A stretch of 11,236 nucleotides of DNA from a bacterium (GTDB lineage: Bacteria; CG03), in the NCBI GenBank assembly GCA_013791675.1, contig VMTI01000250.1, forward strand, positions 1-11,236, read 5' to 3'. A program made the position numbers and the translations under genes. Positions 5,356-11,236 of this stretch are shown here, piece by piece (positions within the stretch are counted from its first letter, which is position 1; each line of letters starts with the position of its first letter). The notes beneath the pieces are model-generated. The model was given only the letters and a program-made list of their open reading frames with translations. It was not told the DNA's origin and did no database searches.

Positions 5356-6540
5356 ATGAAAAAATCGGCTTACGCACTTTTAATCTGTATTGTTTTCGGC
5401 GCCGCTCTGAGCGTGGCAATCAGTTCATGCCACCGGCGCTTTTCGGGATCAATCGCGAAAAATACGGTCTGGAAAGGCGTAGTGAAACTCACCGGAGACG
5501 TCGTGGTGGAAAGAACGGCAACGCTGTCGGTTGAGGCGGGCACCCGCATTTATTACGCGGGCAAAGCCGACAGGCAGGTGCGTTATATCAGAGAAGAAGC
5601 CGCGGGAGCGTTTAATATTCTCCAGAACGATAAAATAGAAATACTTGTTGAGGGAAAGCTTAACATCCTCGGCAAATCCGCAAAGCCGGTCAAGTTTATG
5701 AAATCGCCCGCTTTCGGCGGCATTGTTTTTCTCGGCAATAACCCGTCGGAAATTTCTTTCGCTGAATTTACCGGCGGAGATGTGCCTATCAGAGTTTACG
5801 GCGGCAACAATCTTAAAATGTCGGACACTATTATACGCGACGCCGCGCTCGCAGGCATAGGATATTGGGATCTTGCCGGCGGGAAAATAACAAACTGTGT
5901 TTTTAAGAATTGTCACAACGCCATAGGAGTTGCGGATTTCGCCGAGCCCGAAATATCCAGCTCATCGATATTTTTTTCCAAAATGGCGGGTATATTCTGC
6001 GAGGGAAATTCCGCGCCCGTCATCGCAAACTGCAAAATAGAAGGCAATAACGCCGGCATAGCCGTCGGAGGTATTGCCAGGCCCGAAATACGCTCGTGTT
6101 CTATTTCAGGCAACGGCGCCGGAATATCGCTTTGGGCGAAGTCTTCGACTTTAATTGACGGATGCAGAATAATGAAAAACGTCAGCGGCGTTCTTTTCCA
6201 GGACGAAAGCGAGGGTAAAATAAAAGGCAGCGTTCTGCGCTCTAACGGATGCGGGGTCTCGGCAACCGGCACCGCGCGGCCTTCAATAGAAGACAATGTT
6301 TTCACGGGTAATGATGTGGCCGTTATTCTGCGCGATAATTCTCTCAGCTCCATAGATAATAATACCATAACCGGGAAAGAGGGAATAAAAATATCGGAGC
6401 TGTCCCGCGCCCGCATAATAGGCAACAGTTTCAGCGATTGCGAAACAGCGGTTAAACTTATGAACCGGTCCCAGGCGGTTTTAAAATCCAACAGCATGTC
6501 TTCGGTTCAAAACGCTTTAGTTGATGAACGCGTGAAATGA
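5356..6540 (+). CDS. Lipoprotein with right-handed parallel beta-helix
   Basis: This 394-residue envelope protein begins with a lipoprotein signal peptide: basic start, hydrophobic core, and lipobox I-S-S-C with the lipidated cysteine at residue 25. After a lead-in resembling a 'VWKGVVKLTGDVVVERTATLSVEAGTRI' cap (quoted here as a hydrophobic/valine-rich region at about 38-65), residues from about 110 to the end consist of repeated coils of about 22-24 residues of the type 'I..C.I.GN..GI.V', the PbH1 pattern of NosD/pectate-lyase-like beta-helices. Such folds bind or cut polysaccharides, or act as surface scaffolds. No catalytic residues can be singled out. The gene has no good Shine-Dalgarno but a strong promoter directly upstream. 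Its stop overlaps the NAD kinase start by ATGA, so the two are translated together. Substrate unknown. Confidence 0.75.
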   Translation: MKKSAYALLICIVFGAALSVAISSCHRRFSGSIAKNTVWKGVVKLTGDVVVERTATLSVEAGTRIYYAGKADRQVRYIREEAAGAFNILQNDKIEILVEGKLNILGKSAKPVKFMKSPAFGGIVFLGNNPSEISFAEFTGGDVPIRVYGGNNLKMSDTIIRDAALAGIGYWDLAGGKITNCVFKNCHNAIGVADFAEPEISSSSIFFSKMAGIFCEGNSAPVIANCKIEGNNAGIAVGGIARPEIRSCSISGNGAGISLWAKSSTLIDGCRIMKNVSGVLFQDESEGKIKGSVLRSNGCGVSATGTARPSIEDNVFTGNDVAVILRDNSLSSIDNNTITGKEGIKISELSRARIIGNSFSDCETAVKLMNRSQAVLKSNSMSSVQNALVDERVK

Positions 6541-7256
6541 AAATTGGAATTTTCGCCAACACAGGCAGAGAAAAAGTCAGAAAAAATCTCATTGTACTGA
6601 AAAAACTTCTGAAAAAAGCCGGAATAAGCGTATCGCCCGCGGACTTTGACACGGCTTTTGTACTCGGCGGCGACGGCTGGTTTTTAAAAACGCTCCGCGA
6701 AGTTTACTCAAAAAAAGTGTCCGTCTATTTTTTCCCTATGGGCGAGAACACTTACCACCGAGGTTTTAAAATCGGCGAAGTGCCCGGAATAATAAAAGGT
6801 GCGCTGAAAACGGTGAAATACCGCCCGCCTTATCTGCAATCATCAATGACGGCTTTTAACGACATTGTTATAAAAACAGGAAAAGTCGCGCGCACAATGA
6901 AATATAAAGTGACAGCGGGGAAAAAAACAATAATCTCGGAAGGTGACGGGGTCATTGTGGCCACACCAATAGGGTCCACCGCATACAGTCTGGCGGCAGG
7001 CGGGAAAGCTTTGGGCCTTGAATCAAAAAAAACGGCGGTGACGCCTCTTGTGACTTTTCGCGGCAGCAGCAAAAGCGAAACCGTCAGTCAAAGCTGCGGC
7101 ATAGTCGTAGACATACTGGATAAACAGGGCGATGTGTGGGAAATAGCCGACGGCTGTCTCATCAAGCCCGCGTCACGGACAACAAGAATAACTCAAAAAA
7201 AAGCCGTTTGCCGCGTAGTATTTCCGGAATCAAAAAGACAGGGGGGAAAAAAATGA
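6537..7256 (+). CDS. Divergent NAD kinase
   Basis: This 239-residue cytoplasmic enzyme is predicted to phosphorylate NAD to NADP using ATP or polyphosphate. It shows the diagnostic motifs: GGDG at 44-47 ('VLGGDGWFLKTLR'), the 'NDIVI' motif at 108-112 (usually NE in this family), and 'EGDGVIVATPIGSTAYSLAAGG' region at 135-156. It is shorter than typical NadK (about 280-300 residues), and the stretch that normally reads 'G.N.G.LGFL' after GGDG is replaced by 'FPMGENTYHRGF' (66-77). NAD-binding details may therefore differ, though a kinase fold is very likely. The ATG at 6537 overlaps the upstream stop by 4 nt (ATGA), and the gene overlaps the acetyltransferase in the same way. There is no separate Shine-Dalgarno, so translation is coupled. 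Confidence 0.8.
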   Translation: MKIGIFANTGREKVRKNLIVLKKLLKKAGISVSPADFDTAFVLGGDGWFLKTLREVYSKKVSVYFFPMGENTYHRGFKIGEVPGIIKGALKTVKYRPPYLQSSMTAFNDIVIKTGKVARTMKYKVTAGKKTIISEGDGVIVATPIGSTAYSLAAGGKALGLESKKTAVTPLVTFRGSSKSETVSQSCGIVVDILDKQGDVWEIADGCLIKPASRTTRITQKKAVCRVVFPESKRQGGKK

Positions 7257-7726
7257 TAACAAGAGCCAATGTGCAGGACGCGAAACAGGTTTATGAAATA
7301 ATAAGGAAACACGCGGCGAAAAGCGTTGTTTTACCCAGGCCGCTCGCCTCCATATATGAGCATATCAGAGAATTTTTTGTTTACCGCATAAAAGACAGGA
7401 TACTCGGCATTGTCGCGCTGCACATTGTCTGGGAAGATATGGCCGAGGTCCGCTCACTTGTTGTTGACTCCCGCCACAGAAAAAAGGGAATAGGCCGAAA
7501 ACTGATTCAGCAAACGCTTGAAGAGGCGGCAAAACTCAATGTGCCCAATGTTTTCGCCCTAACCCGCGAAGAAGCTTTTTTCAAAAAAGCCGGCTTTAAA
7601 AGAATAACCAAAGACAAACTGCCGCAGAAAGTGTGGAATGACTGTATAAATTGCCCCTTGTTTCCGGATTGTGATGAAGTGCCGGTTATATTCAATCTGA
7701 AAAAACAGAAATTAAAGAAAAGCTGA
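7253..7726 (+). CDS. ArgA-like short N-acetyltransferase (GNAT; possible N-acetylglutamate synthase)
   Basis: This 157-residue GNAT-fold acetyltransferase has 'LPRPLASIYEHIREFFVY' (27-44) and 'LHIVWEDMAEVRSLVVD' (56-72). These are the segments typical of stand-alone ArgA-type enzymes, which acetylate glutamate with acetyl-CoA at the start of arginine synthesis. The CoA-binding motif R-K-K-G-I-G is at 76-81. The C terminus carries C131, C134 and C140 ('CINCPLFPDCDE'), a conserved trio in this short group that could bind metal. A longer reading starting at 7136 is rejected because it would lie inside the NAD kinase gene; the ATG at 7253 overlaps that gene's stop by ATGA and has a G-rich (AGGGGGG) site upstream. 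No other arginine genes are in the window, so the substrate is inferred from resemblance alone. Confidence 0.75.
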   Translation: MITRANVQDAKQVYEIIRKHAAKSVVLPRPLASIYEHIREFFVYRIKDRILGIVALHIVWEDMAEVRSLVVDSRHRKKGIGRKLIQQTLEEAAKLNVPNVFALTREEAFFKKAGFKRITKDKLPQKVWNDCINCPLFPDCDEVPVIFNLKKQKLKKS

Positions 7727-7736
7727 AATCCTCAGC
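7711..7736 (-). terminator. Rho-independent-like terminator of the CsgG-like gene
   Basis: Read on the minus strand, GCTGA and TCAGC form a 5-bp stem (one further G-U pair possible) around GGATT, followed by TTTTCTTTAATTT. It begins 15 nt after the stop of the minus-strand lipoprotein gene and overlaps the end of the convergent acetyltransferase gene. The stem is short, so it is only a moderate candidate. Confidence 0.4.
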
Positions 7737-7751
7737 CGGAAGCCGCGATTT

Positions 7752-8390
7752 TTATTCGTAAGCTTTACGGCTTATATCAATAGCGAGCTGTTTGCATGCC
7801 AGTTCCACGGCGGTATCCGTCACGGCTTTTCTGTCAATTTTTCTTCCCAGTTTCGCGAACCAGAAAGCAACCCAGTTTCGTTGTTTTACAAAAGCGTCCG
7901 CGCCCGCAGACGCGAGCAGTTCTCCCGTTTCAGTGTTGACAAGCCTGGCGTTCATGCTTACAGTTGTTTTTTCTCCCTCCGTCCACATTATAAATATGCT
8001 CTGCTTGCTATGGGTATATTTAACGGAAGAAAGTTCTCCTAAAAGAACAGCGTCGGCGCCGAGCAATTTTCCTATTTCCTTCATCTTTCCGCTGTCAATA
8101 AGTCCGGTCATGCCGAGATTCAATTCTTCCATAACTGATTCCAGCCGTTTTCTTTCTATAATCCTGAATTTATTCGTATTTTCAAGCTCATTTACAAGGC
8201 GGGCGTAAACAGGCTTTACAAGCGCGTCGTTTTCAGGGTCTCCTCCGGCATTTTCGAAATTCATGACCGCGATGAGAAGCCGCTGATCGCGCGGTATCTG
8301 CAATCGGATAACGGGTTCAATTACACGGCTTACGGAATAACAGCCCGCCAGAAAAACCAGGACTGAAAAAATAATATACTTTTTGTTCAT
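7752..8390 (-). CDS. CsgG/LpoB-like lipoprotein
   Basis: This 212-residue lipoprotein has signal peptide residues 1-16 and lipobox L-A-G-C with the lipidated Cys at 17. The body shows the CsgG-family pattern: 'LLIAVMNFENAGGDPEND' (38-55), 'LVNELENTNKFRIIERKRLESVMEELNLGMTG' region (65-96), and 'IGKLLGADAVLLGELS' (106-121), followed by a strand-rich section with 'ARLVNTETGELL'. Classical CsgG forms a secretion channel for curli. At this length and without curli genes nearby, a periplasmic or outer-membrane helper of the CsgG/FlgO/LpoB type is a more cautious reading. The ATG at 8390 has GGAGG about 10 nt upstream. It diverges from clpB with 140 nt between them. Confidence 0.75.
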   Translation of the reverse strand: MNKKYIIFSVLVFLAGCYSVSRVIEPVIRLQIPRDQRLLIAVMNFENAGGDPENDALVKPVYARLVNELENTNKFRIIERKRLESVMEELNLGMTGLIDSGKMKEIGKLLGADAVLLGELSSVKYTHSKQSIFIMWTEGEKTTVSMNARLVNTETGELLASAGADAFVKQRNWVAFWFAKLGRKIDRKAVTDTAVELACKQLAIDISRKAYE

Positions 8391-8411
8391 AATGCTTAAC
8401 CCTCCGCTTAA

Positions 8412-8440
8412 AAATTAGCAAAGCCGCAAAACTTTGTAAA
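8412..8440 (-). promoter_or_regulatory. Predicted promoter of the CsgG-like gene
   Basis: On the minus strand, TTTACA (8440-8435) is followed after 17 nt by TAATTT (8417-8412) with a TGC extended -10. The start point would be near 8405, about 15 nt before the ATG, with the GGAGG site between. The -10 hexamer itself is weak (three of six), which lowers confidence. Confidence 0.4.
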
Positions 8441-8530
8441 GACTCCGCTTATGCCTGCGTGATTGCTTATGGCAAAATTACAGATATTTTATAGAATTAA
8501 CTTTAGAATATTTTTTATCAGGGAGGAAAA

Positions 8531-11107
8531 ATGAGAATAGATAAATTGACTTTGAAAGCACGGGAAGCGGTTGAGGATATGCAGGAGATTGCGCGGGGCA
8601 TGGAGCATCAGCGCCTTGACGGCGAGCATCTGCTTCTTTCTCTATTAAGTCAGGAAGATGGAATAGCCCCGGCGTTGATTGAGAGCGCCGGAGGAAATCC
8701 CGGAGAAATAGTCCGCGAGCTGAAAACGGCGCTTTCCGCTCAGGCGAAAGTTTCGGGCGGCGGCAATCCCTATATGAGTCCCGGACTTGAAAAAATTTTC
8801 TCAAACGCTTTTGAGGAAGCAAAAAAAATAAAAGATGAATATGTTTCGGTTGAACATCTGCTTCTTGCAGAGATTTCCTCCGCAGGAACGGCCGGGGAAA
8901 TTCTGAAAAAACACGGAATTTCGCAAAAATCTCTTTTGAAAGCAATGACAGATATAAGAGGTGGAAGCTCCGTGACAGACCCCGATCCGGAAAGCAAATA
9001 CAAATCACTTGAAAAATACGCCCAGGACCTGACGGCTCTCGCGCGAGCGGGCAAATTAGACCCCGTTATAGGGCGAGACGATGAAATAAGAAGAATAATT
9101 CAGGTGCTCTCTCGCCGCAAAAAAAACAATCCCGTTCTCATCGGCGATCCGGGTGTGGGAAAAACAGCCATAGCCGAGGGCCTCGCCGAGAGAATAGTGA
9201 AAGGGGATGTGCCCGACACACTGAAAAATAAAAAAGTGCTGTCTCTTGATATAGGCGCGATGCTGGCAGGCGCGAAATTCCGCGGTGAATTTGAGGAAAG
9301 ATTCAAAGCGGTGCTCAAGGAAATTAACTCGGCGTCCGGGCAGATAATACTTTTTATTGACGAGCTCCACACAATTGTCGGAGCCGGAGGCGCGGAAGGC
9401 GCTGTGGACGCCTCCAATATGCTGAAACCCGCGCTTGCCAGGGGCGAACTGCACTGCGTGGGAGCTACAACTCTGGATGAATACAGAAAATACATAGAAA
9501 AGGATCCGGCTCTGGAACGGCGTTTCCAGCAAATTTTTATAAAAGAACCCGATGCGCAGGATACCATAGCCATACTCCGCGGGCTGAAAGAAAAATACGA
9601 AATTTTTCACGGCATAAAAATAAAAGATTCCGCGCTTGTCGCCGCGGCAACGCTTTCCGACAGATATATTTCCGACAGGTTTCTGCCGGATAAAGCCATA
9701 GACCTTGTGGACGAGGCGGCGTCAAAACTTCATATAGAAATAGACAGCATGCCCAGCGAAATAGACGAGATAGAAAGAAGGGTGCGCCAGCTTGAGATAG
9801 AAAAAGCCGCGTTAAGAAAAGAAAAGGATGACGGAAGCGCCCAGAGGCTTAAAAAAATAGAGAGGGAACTTGCCGATCTTAATGAGAAAAACGAAACGCT
9901 CAAAGCGCACTGGAAACTTGAAAGAGATTCTATAAAAAATATACATTCTTTCAAGGACGGCATAGAAAAAGCTAAAGCCGGGCAGGCCCGCGCAGAACGC
10001 GAAGGAAATCTTGAGAAAGCGGCGGAGCTCAAATACGGAACAATAGTGGAGTTAAGAAAAAATATTGAAGAAGAGACCAACAAACTCTCTAAAATTCAGT
10101 CATCCTGTAAGCTTCTCAAAGAGGAAGTTGATGAAGAAGACATCGCCGAAGTCGTGTCCCGGTGGACGGGGATTCCCGTTTCAAAAATGCTTGCCAGTGA
10201 AATGAAAAAGCTGGTGGTCATGGACGAAGAGCTCAAAAAAAGAGTTGTGGGGCAGGATGAAGCCGTGCGCCTTGTCAGCGACGCCGTGCGGCGCTCCCGG
10301 GCGGGCCTTCAGGATGAAACCCGGCCTATGGGCTCCTTTATTTTTCTGGGGCCCACGGGTGTCGGGAAAACGGAGTTAGCCAGAACTCTCGCGGAATTTC
10401 TGTTTAATGACGAGAGGGCAATGGTGCGGATAGATATGAGCGAATATATGGAAAAGCATTCCGTTTCCCGTCTTGTGGGAGCGCCTCCAGGATATGTGGG
10501 ATACGATGAAGGCGGACAACTGACCGAAGCCGTGCGCCGGCGGCCGTATTCGGTGATACTTTTTGATGAGATTGAAAAGGCGCATCCGGATGTCTTTAAT
10601 ATGCTGCTTCAGATTCTTGACGACGGGCGCCTGACCGACAGCCAGGGGCGCACCGTTAATTTCAAAAACACAATAATCATAATGACTTCCAACATCGGCA
10701 GCGAATATTTTGCGGAAAAAAATTACAATGAAAAACTTGTAATGGAAGCTCTGCGGAAGAAATTCCGGCCGGAATTTCTTAACAGGCTTGACGAGATAAT
10801 AAATTTCTCGCCGCTCTCAAAAGAAAACATAAAAGACATAGTTGAAATACAGACAAAAAAACTTGTGAAAAGATTAGCGGAAAAAAACATGGAAGTTAAT
10901 CTCACCTCCACGGCGAAAGAATATCTCGCCCGTGAGGGCTATGACCCCGATTACGGGGCAAGGCCGCTCAAGAGATTTATACAGAGAAATATTCTCAATC
11001 CTTTGGCAGGCAAAATACTGGCGGGAGAATTCAGCGCAGGTGATAAAATCGTAGTAGATACTTCTAAAGGATCCGGAGCGGCCGGCCTCAGCTTTAGAAA
11101 AAAATAA
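8531..11107 (+). CDS. clpB: ClpB, ATP-dependent protein disaggregase
   Basis: This 858-residue AAA+ chaperone, essentially the E. coli ClpB length, pulls apart protein aggregates with DnaK as a hexameric ring. Domains in order: N-terminal repeat domain (1-145); first ATPase with Walker A GDPGVGKT at 205-212 and Walker B ILFIDE ending at 278; a coiled-coil middle domain (about 400-525, Lys/Glu-rich heptads) that distinguishes ClpB from ClpA/ClpX-type unfoldases; second ATPase with Walker A GPTGVGKT at 607-614 and Walker B VILFDE ending at 680; then the C-terminal small domain with '[13 protein letters not shown]'. All catalytic residues seen are intact. The ATG at 8531 is preceded by GGGAGG (8521-8526) with 4 nt spacing. 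No CIRCE element or heat-shock sigma32-type promoter is visible upstream, so its heat control is not shown by sequence. The last 5 residues are basic, a small variation at the C terminus. Confidence 0.97.
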   Translation: MRIDKLTLKAREAVEDMQEIARGMEHQRLDGEHLLLSLLSQEDGIAPALIESAGGNPGEIVRELKTALSAQAKVSGGGNPYMSPGLEKIFSNAFEEAKKIKDEYVSVEHLLLAEISSAGTAGEILKKHGISQKSLLKAMTDIRGGSSVTDPDPESKYKSLEKYAQDLTALARAGKLDPVIGRDDEIRRIIQVLSRRKKNNPVLIGDPGVGKTAIAEGLAERIVKGDVPDTLKNKKVLSLDIGAMLAGAKFRGEFEERFKAVLKEINSASGQIILFIDELHTIVGAGGAEGAVDASNMLKPALARGELHCVGATTLDEYRKYIEKDPALERRFQQIFIKEPDAQDTIAILRGLKEKYEIFHGIKIKDSALVAAATLSDRYISDRFLPDKAIDLVDEAASKLHIEIDSMPSEIDEIERRVRQLEIEKAALRKEKDDGSAQRLKKIERELADLNEKNETLKAHWKLERDSIKNIHSFKDGIEKAKAGQARAEREGNLEKAAELKYGTIVELRKNIEEETNKLSKIQSSCKLLKEEVDEEDIAEVVSRWTGIPVSKMLASEMKKLVVMDEELKKRVVGQDEAVRLVSDAVRRSRAGLQDETRPMGSFIFLGPTGVGKTELARTLAEFLFNDERAMVRIDMSEYMEKHSVSRLVGAPPGYVGYDEGGQLTEAVRRRPYSVILFDEIEKAHPDVFNMLLQILDDGRLTDSQGRTVNFKNTIIIMTSNIGSEYFAEKNYNEKLVMEALRKKFRPEFLNRLDEIINFSPLSKENIKDIVEIQTKKLVKRLAEKNMEVNLTSTAKEYLAREGYDPDYGARPLKRFIQRNILNPLAGKILAGEFSAGDKIVVDTSKGSGAAGLSFRKK

Positions 11108-11123
11108 ATCCGGCGGATTTATT
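11103..11123 (+). terminator. Hairpin overlapping the clpB stop codon
   Basis: AATAAATCC and GGATTTATT are perfect 9-bp arms around a GGC loop, and the stop TAA (11105-11107) is inside the first arm. There is no T-tract after it, and the stem is AT-rich, so it is not a standard intrinsic terminator. It could slow decay of the mRNA, or end transcription with a helper. Confidence 0.35.
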
Positions 11124-11209
11124 CCGGCAGAGAGCCGCGGGCGGATATTTCTGTCAAAAAATCATACGAAATATTGTTTTCTGTGTGTAAATATGATAAA
11201 AATGTTCTT

Positions 11210-11232
11210 TACCCTATCGGGCACGAAGGGTA
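11210..11232. repeat. Inverted repeat at the right window edge
   Basis: TACCCT (11210-11215) and AGGGTA (11227-11232) form 6-bp arms around 11 nt. The 103 nt from the clpB stop to this point contain no coding sequence I can support. The repeat could belong to the next gene's upstream region; context is missing. Confidence 0.3.
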
Positions 11233-11236
11233 GACG

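Noticed and set aside
5449..6497. Long minus-strand ORFs opposite the beta-helix lipoprotein
   Set aside because: They are shadows of the plus-strand gene, which has a signal peptide, lipobox and regular repeats; the opposite frames show none of these.
7136..7252. N-terminal extension of the acetyltransferase
   Set aside because: It lies wholly inside the NAD kinase gene in another frame, has no family resemblance, and the start at 7253 has a coupled ATGA overlap and begins at the normal GNAT position.
8391..8530. CIRCE or heat-shock sigma promoter for clpB
   Set aside because: No TTAGCACTC/GAGTGCTAA repeat and no CTTGAA...CCCCAT pair is present. Only AT-rich sequence and weak TATAGA/TAGAAT hexamers without a -35 are seen.
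1..11236. CRISPR array, tRNA or rRNA genes, or a defence system
   Set aside because: No regularly spaced direct repeats, cloverleaf arms with a CCA-type end, rRNA-like segments or recognisable defence genes were found on either strand.

Overview
The window looks like a chromosomal piece from a Gram-negative (diderm), probably anaerobic or microaerophilic bacterium of moderate GC content. It encodes two outer-membrane beta-barrel proteins, two lipoproteins with clear lipoboxes, a flavin reductase-rubredoxin fusion typical of anaerobes that handle O2 or NO, and a full-length ClpB. The RSLAMGGAG...NPAGL barrel signature, the short stand-alone ArgA-like acetyltransferase and the divergent NAD kinase together recall Elusimicrobiota, Omnitrophota or deltaproteobacterial-type lineages. 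That placement is an impression from family resemblance, not a demonstrated assignment.

Layout. (1) Positions 1-140 hold the end of an IS30-like insertion sequence: the first 23 codons of a transposase run off the left edge, preceded by a terminal repeat-like sequence. (2) Positions 153-2588, minus strand, form a compact cluster: a CRP/FNR-family regulator (GTG start), a PorV/FadL-like outer-membrane protein 3 nt downstream, then the flavin reductase-rubredoxin fusion. A good promoter with a palindrome at its probable start point lies in front of the regulator. The rubredoxin half has its own perfect internal Shine-Dalgarno and ATG. (3) Positions 2589-3632 hold inverted repeats and a decayed PAS-GGDEF gene on the plus strand, with two frameshifts and an internal deletion. 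(4) A small outer-membrane barrel (3691-4179, minus) is followed by about 250 nt of non-coding, probably relic DNA. (5) Positions 4480-7726, plus strand: a 10-codon ORF with a perfect Shine-Dalgarno overlaps the start of an AlkA/OGG-like DNA glycosylase. Next comes a promoter and a tightly overlapping trio: beta-helix lipoprotein, divergent NAD kinase and ArgA-like N-acetyltransferase, joined by 4-nt ATGA overlaps. (6) A CsgG-like lipoprotein (minus) and clpB (plus) diverge from a 140-nt intergenic region. ClpB ends in a perfect hairpin, and the last 110 nt contain no gene that I can recognise.

Working together. The minus-strand cluster is consistent with a sensor-regulator controlling an envelope protein and an electron carrier for O2/NO reduction; the regulator's ligand is unknown. 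The plus-strand trio couples an envelope protein to NADP supply and probably to acetylglutamate synthesis, which looks like genomic clustering rather than an obvious pathway. I found no convincing new defence or mobile system. The most unusual items are the nested rubredoxin start, the divergent NAD kinase, the coupled leader ORF of the glycosylase and the stepwise decay of the PAS-GGDEF gene.
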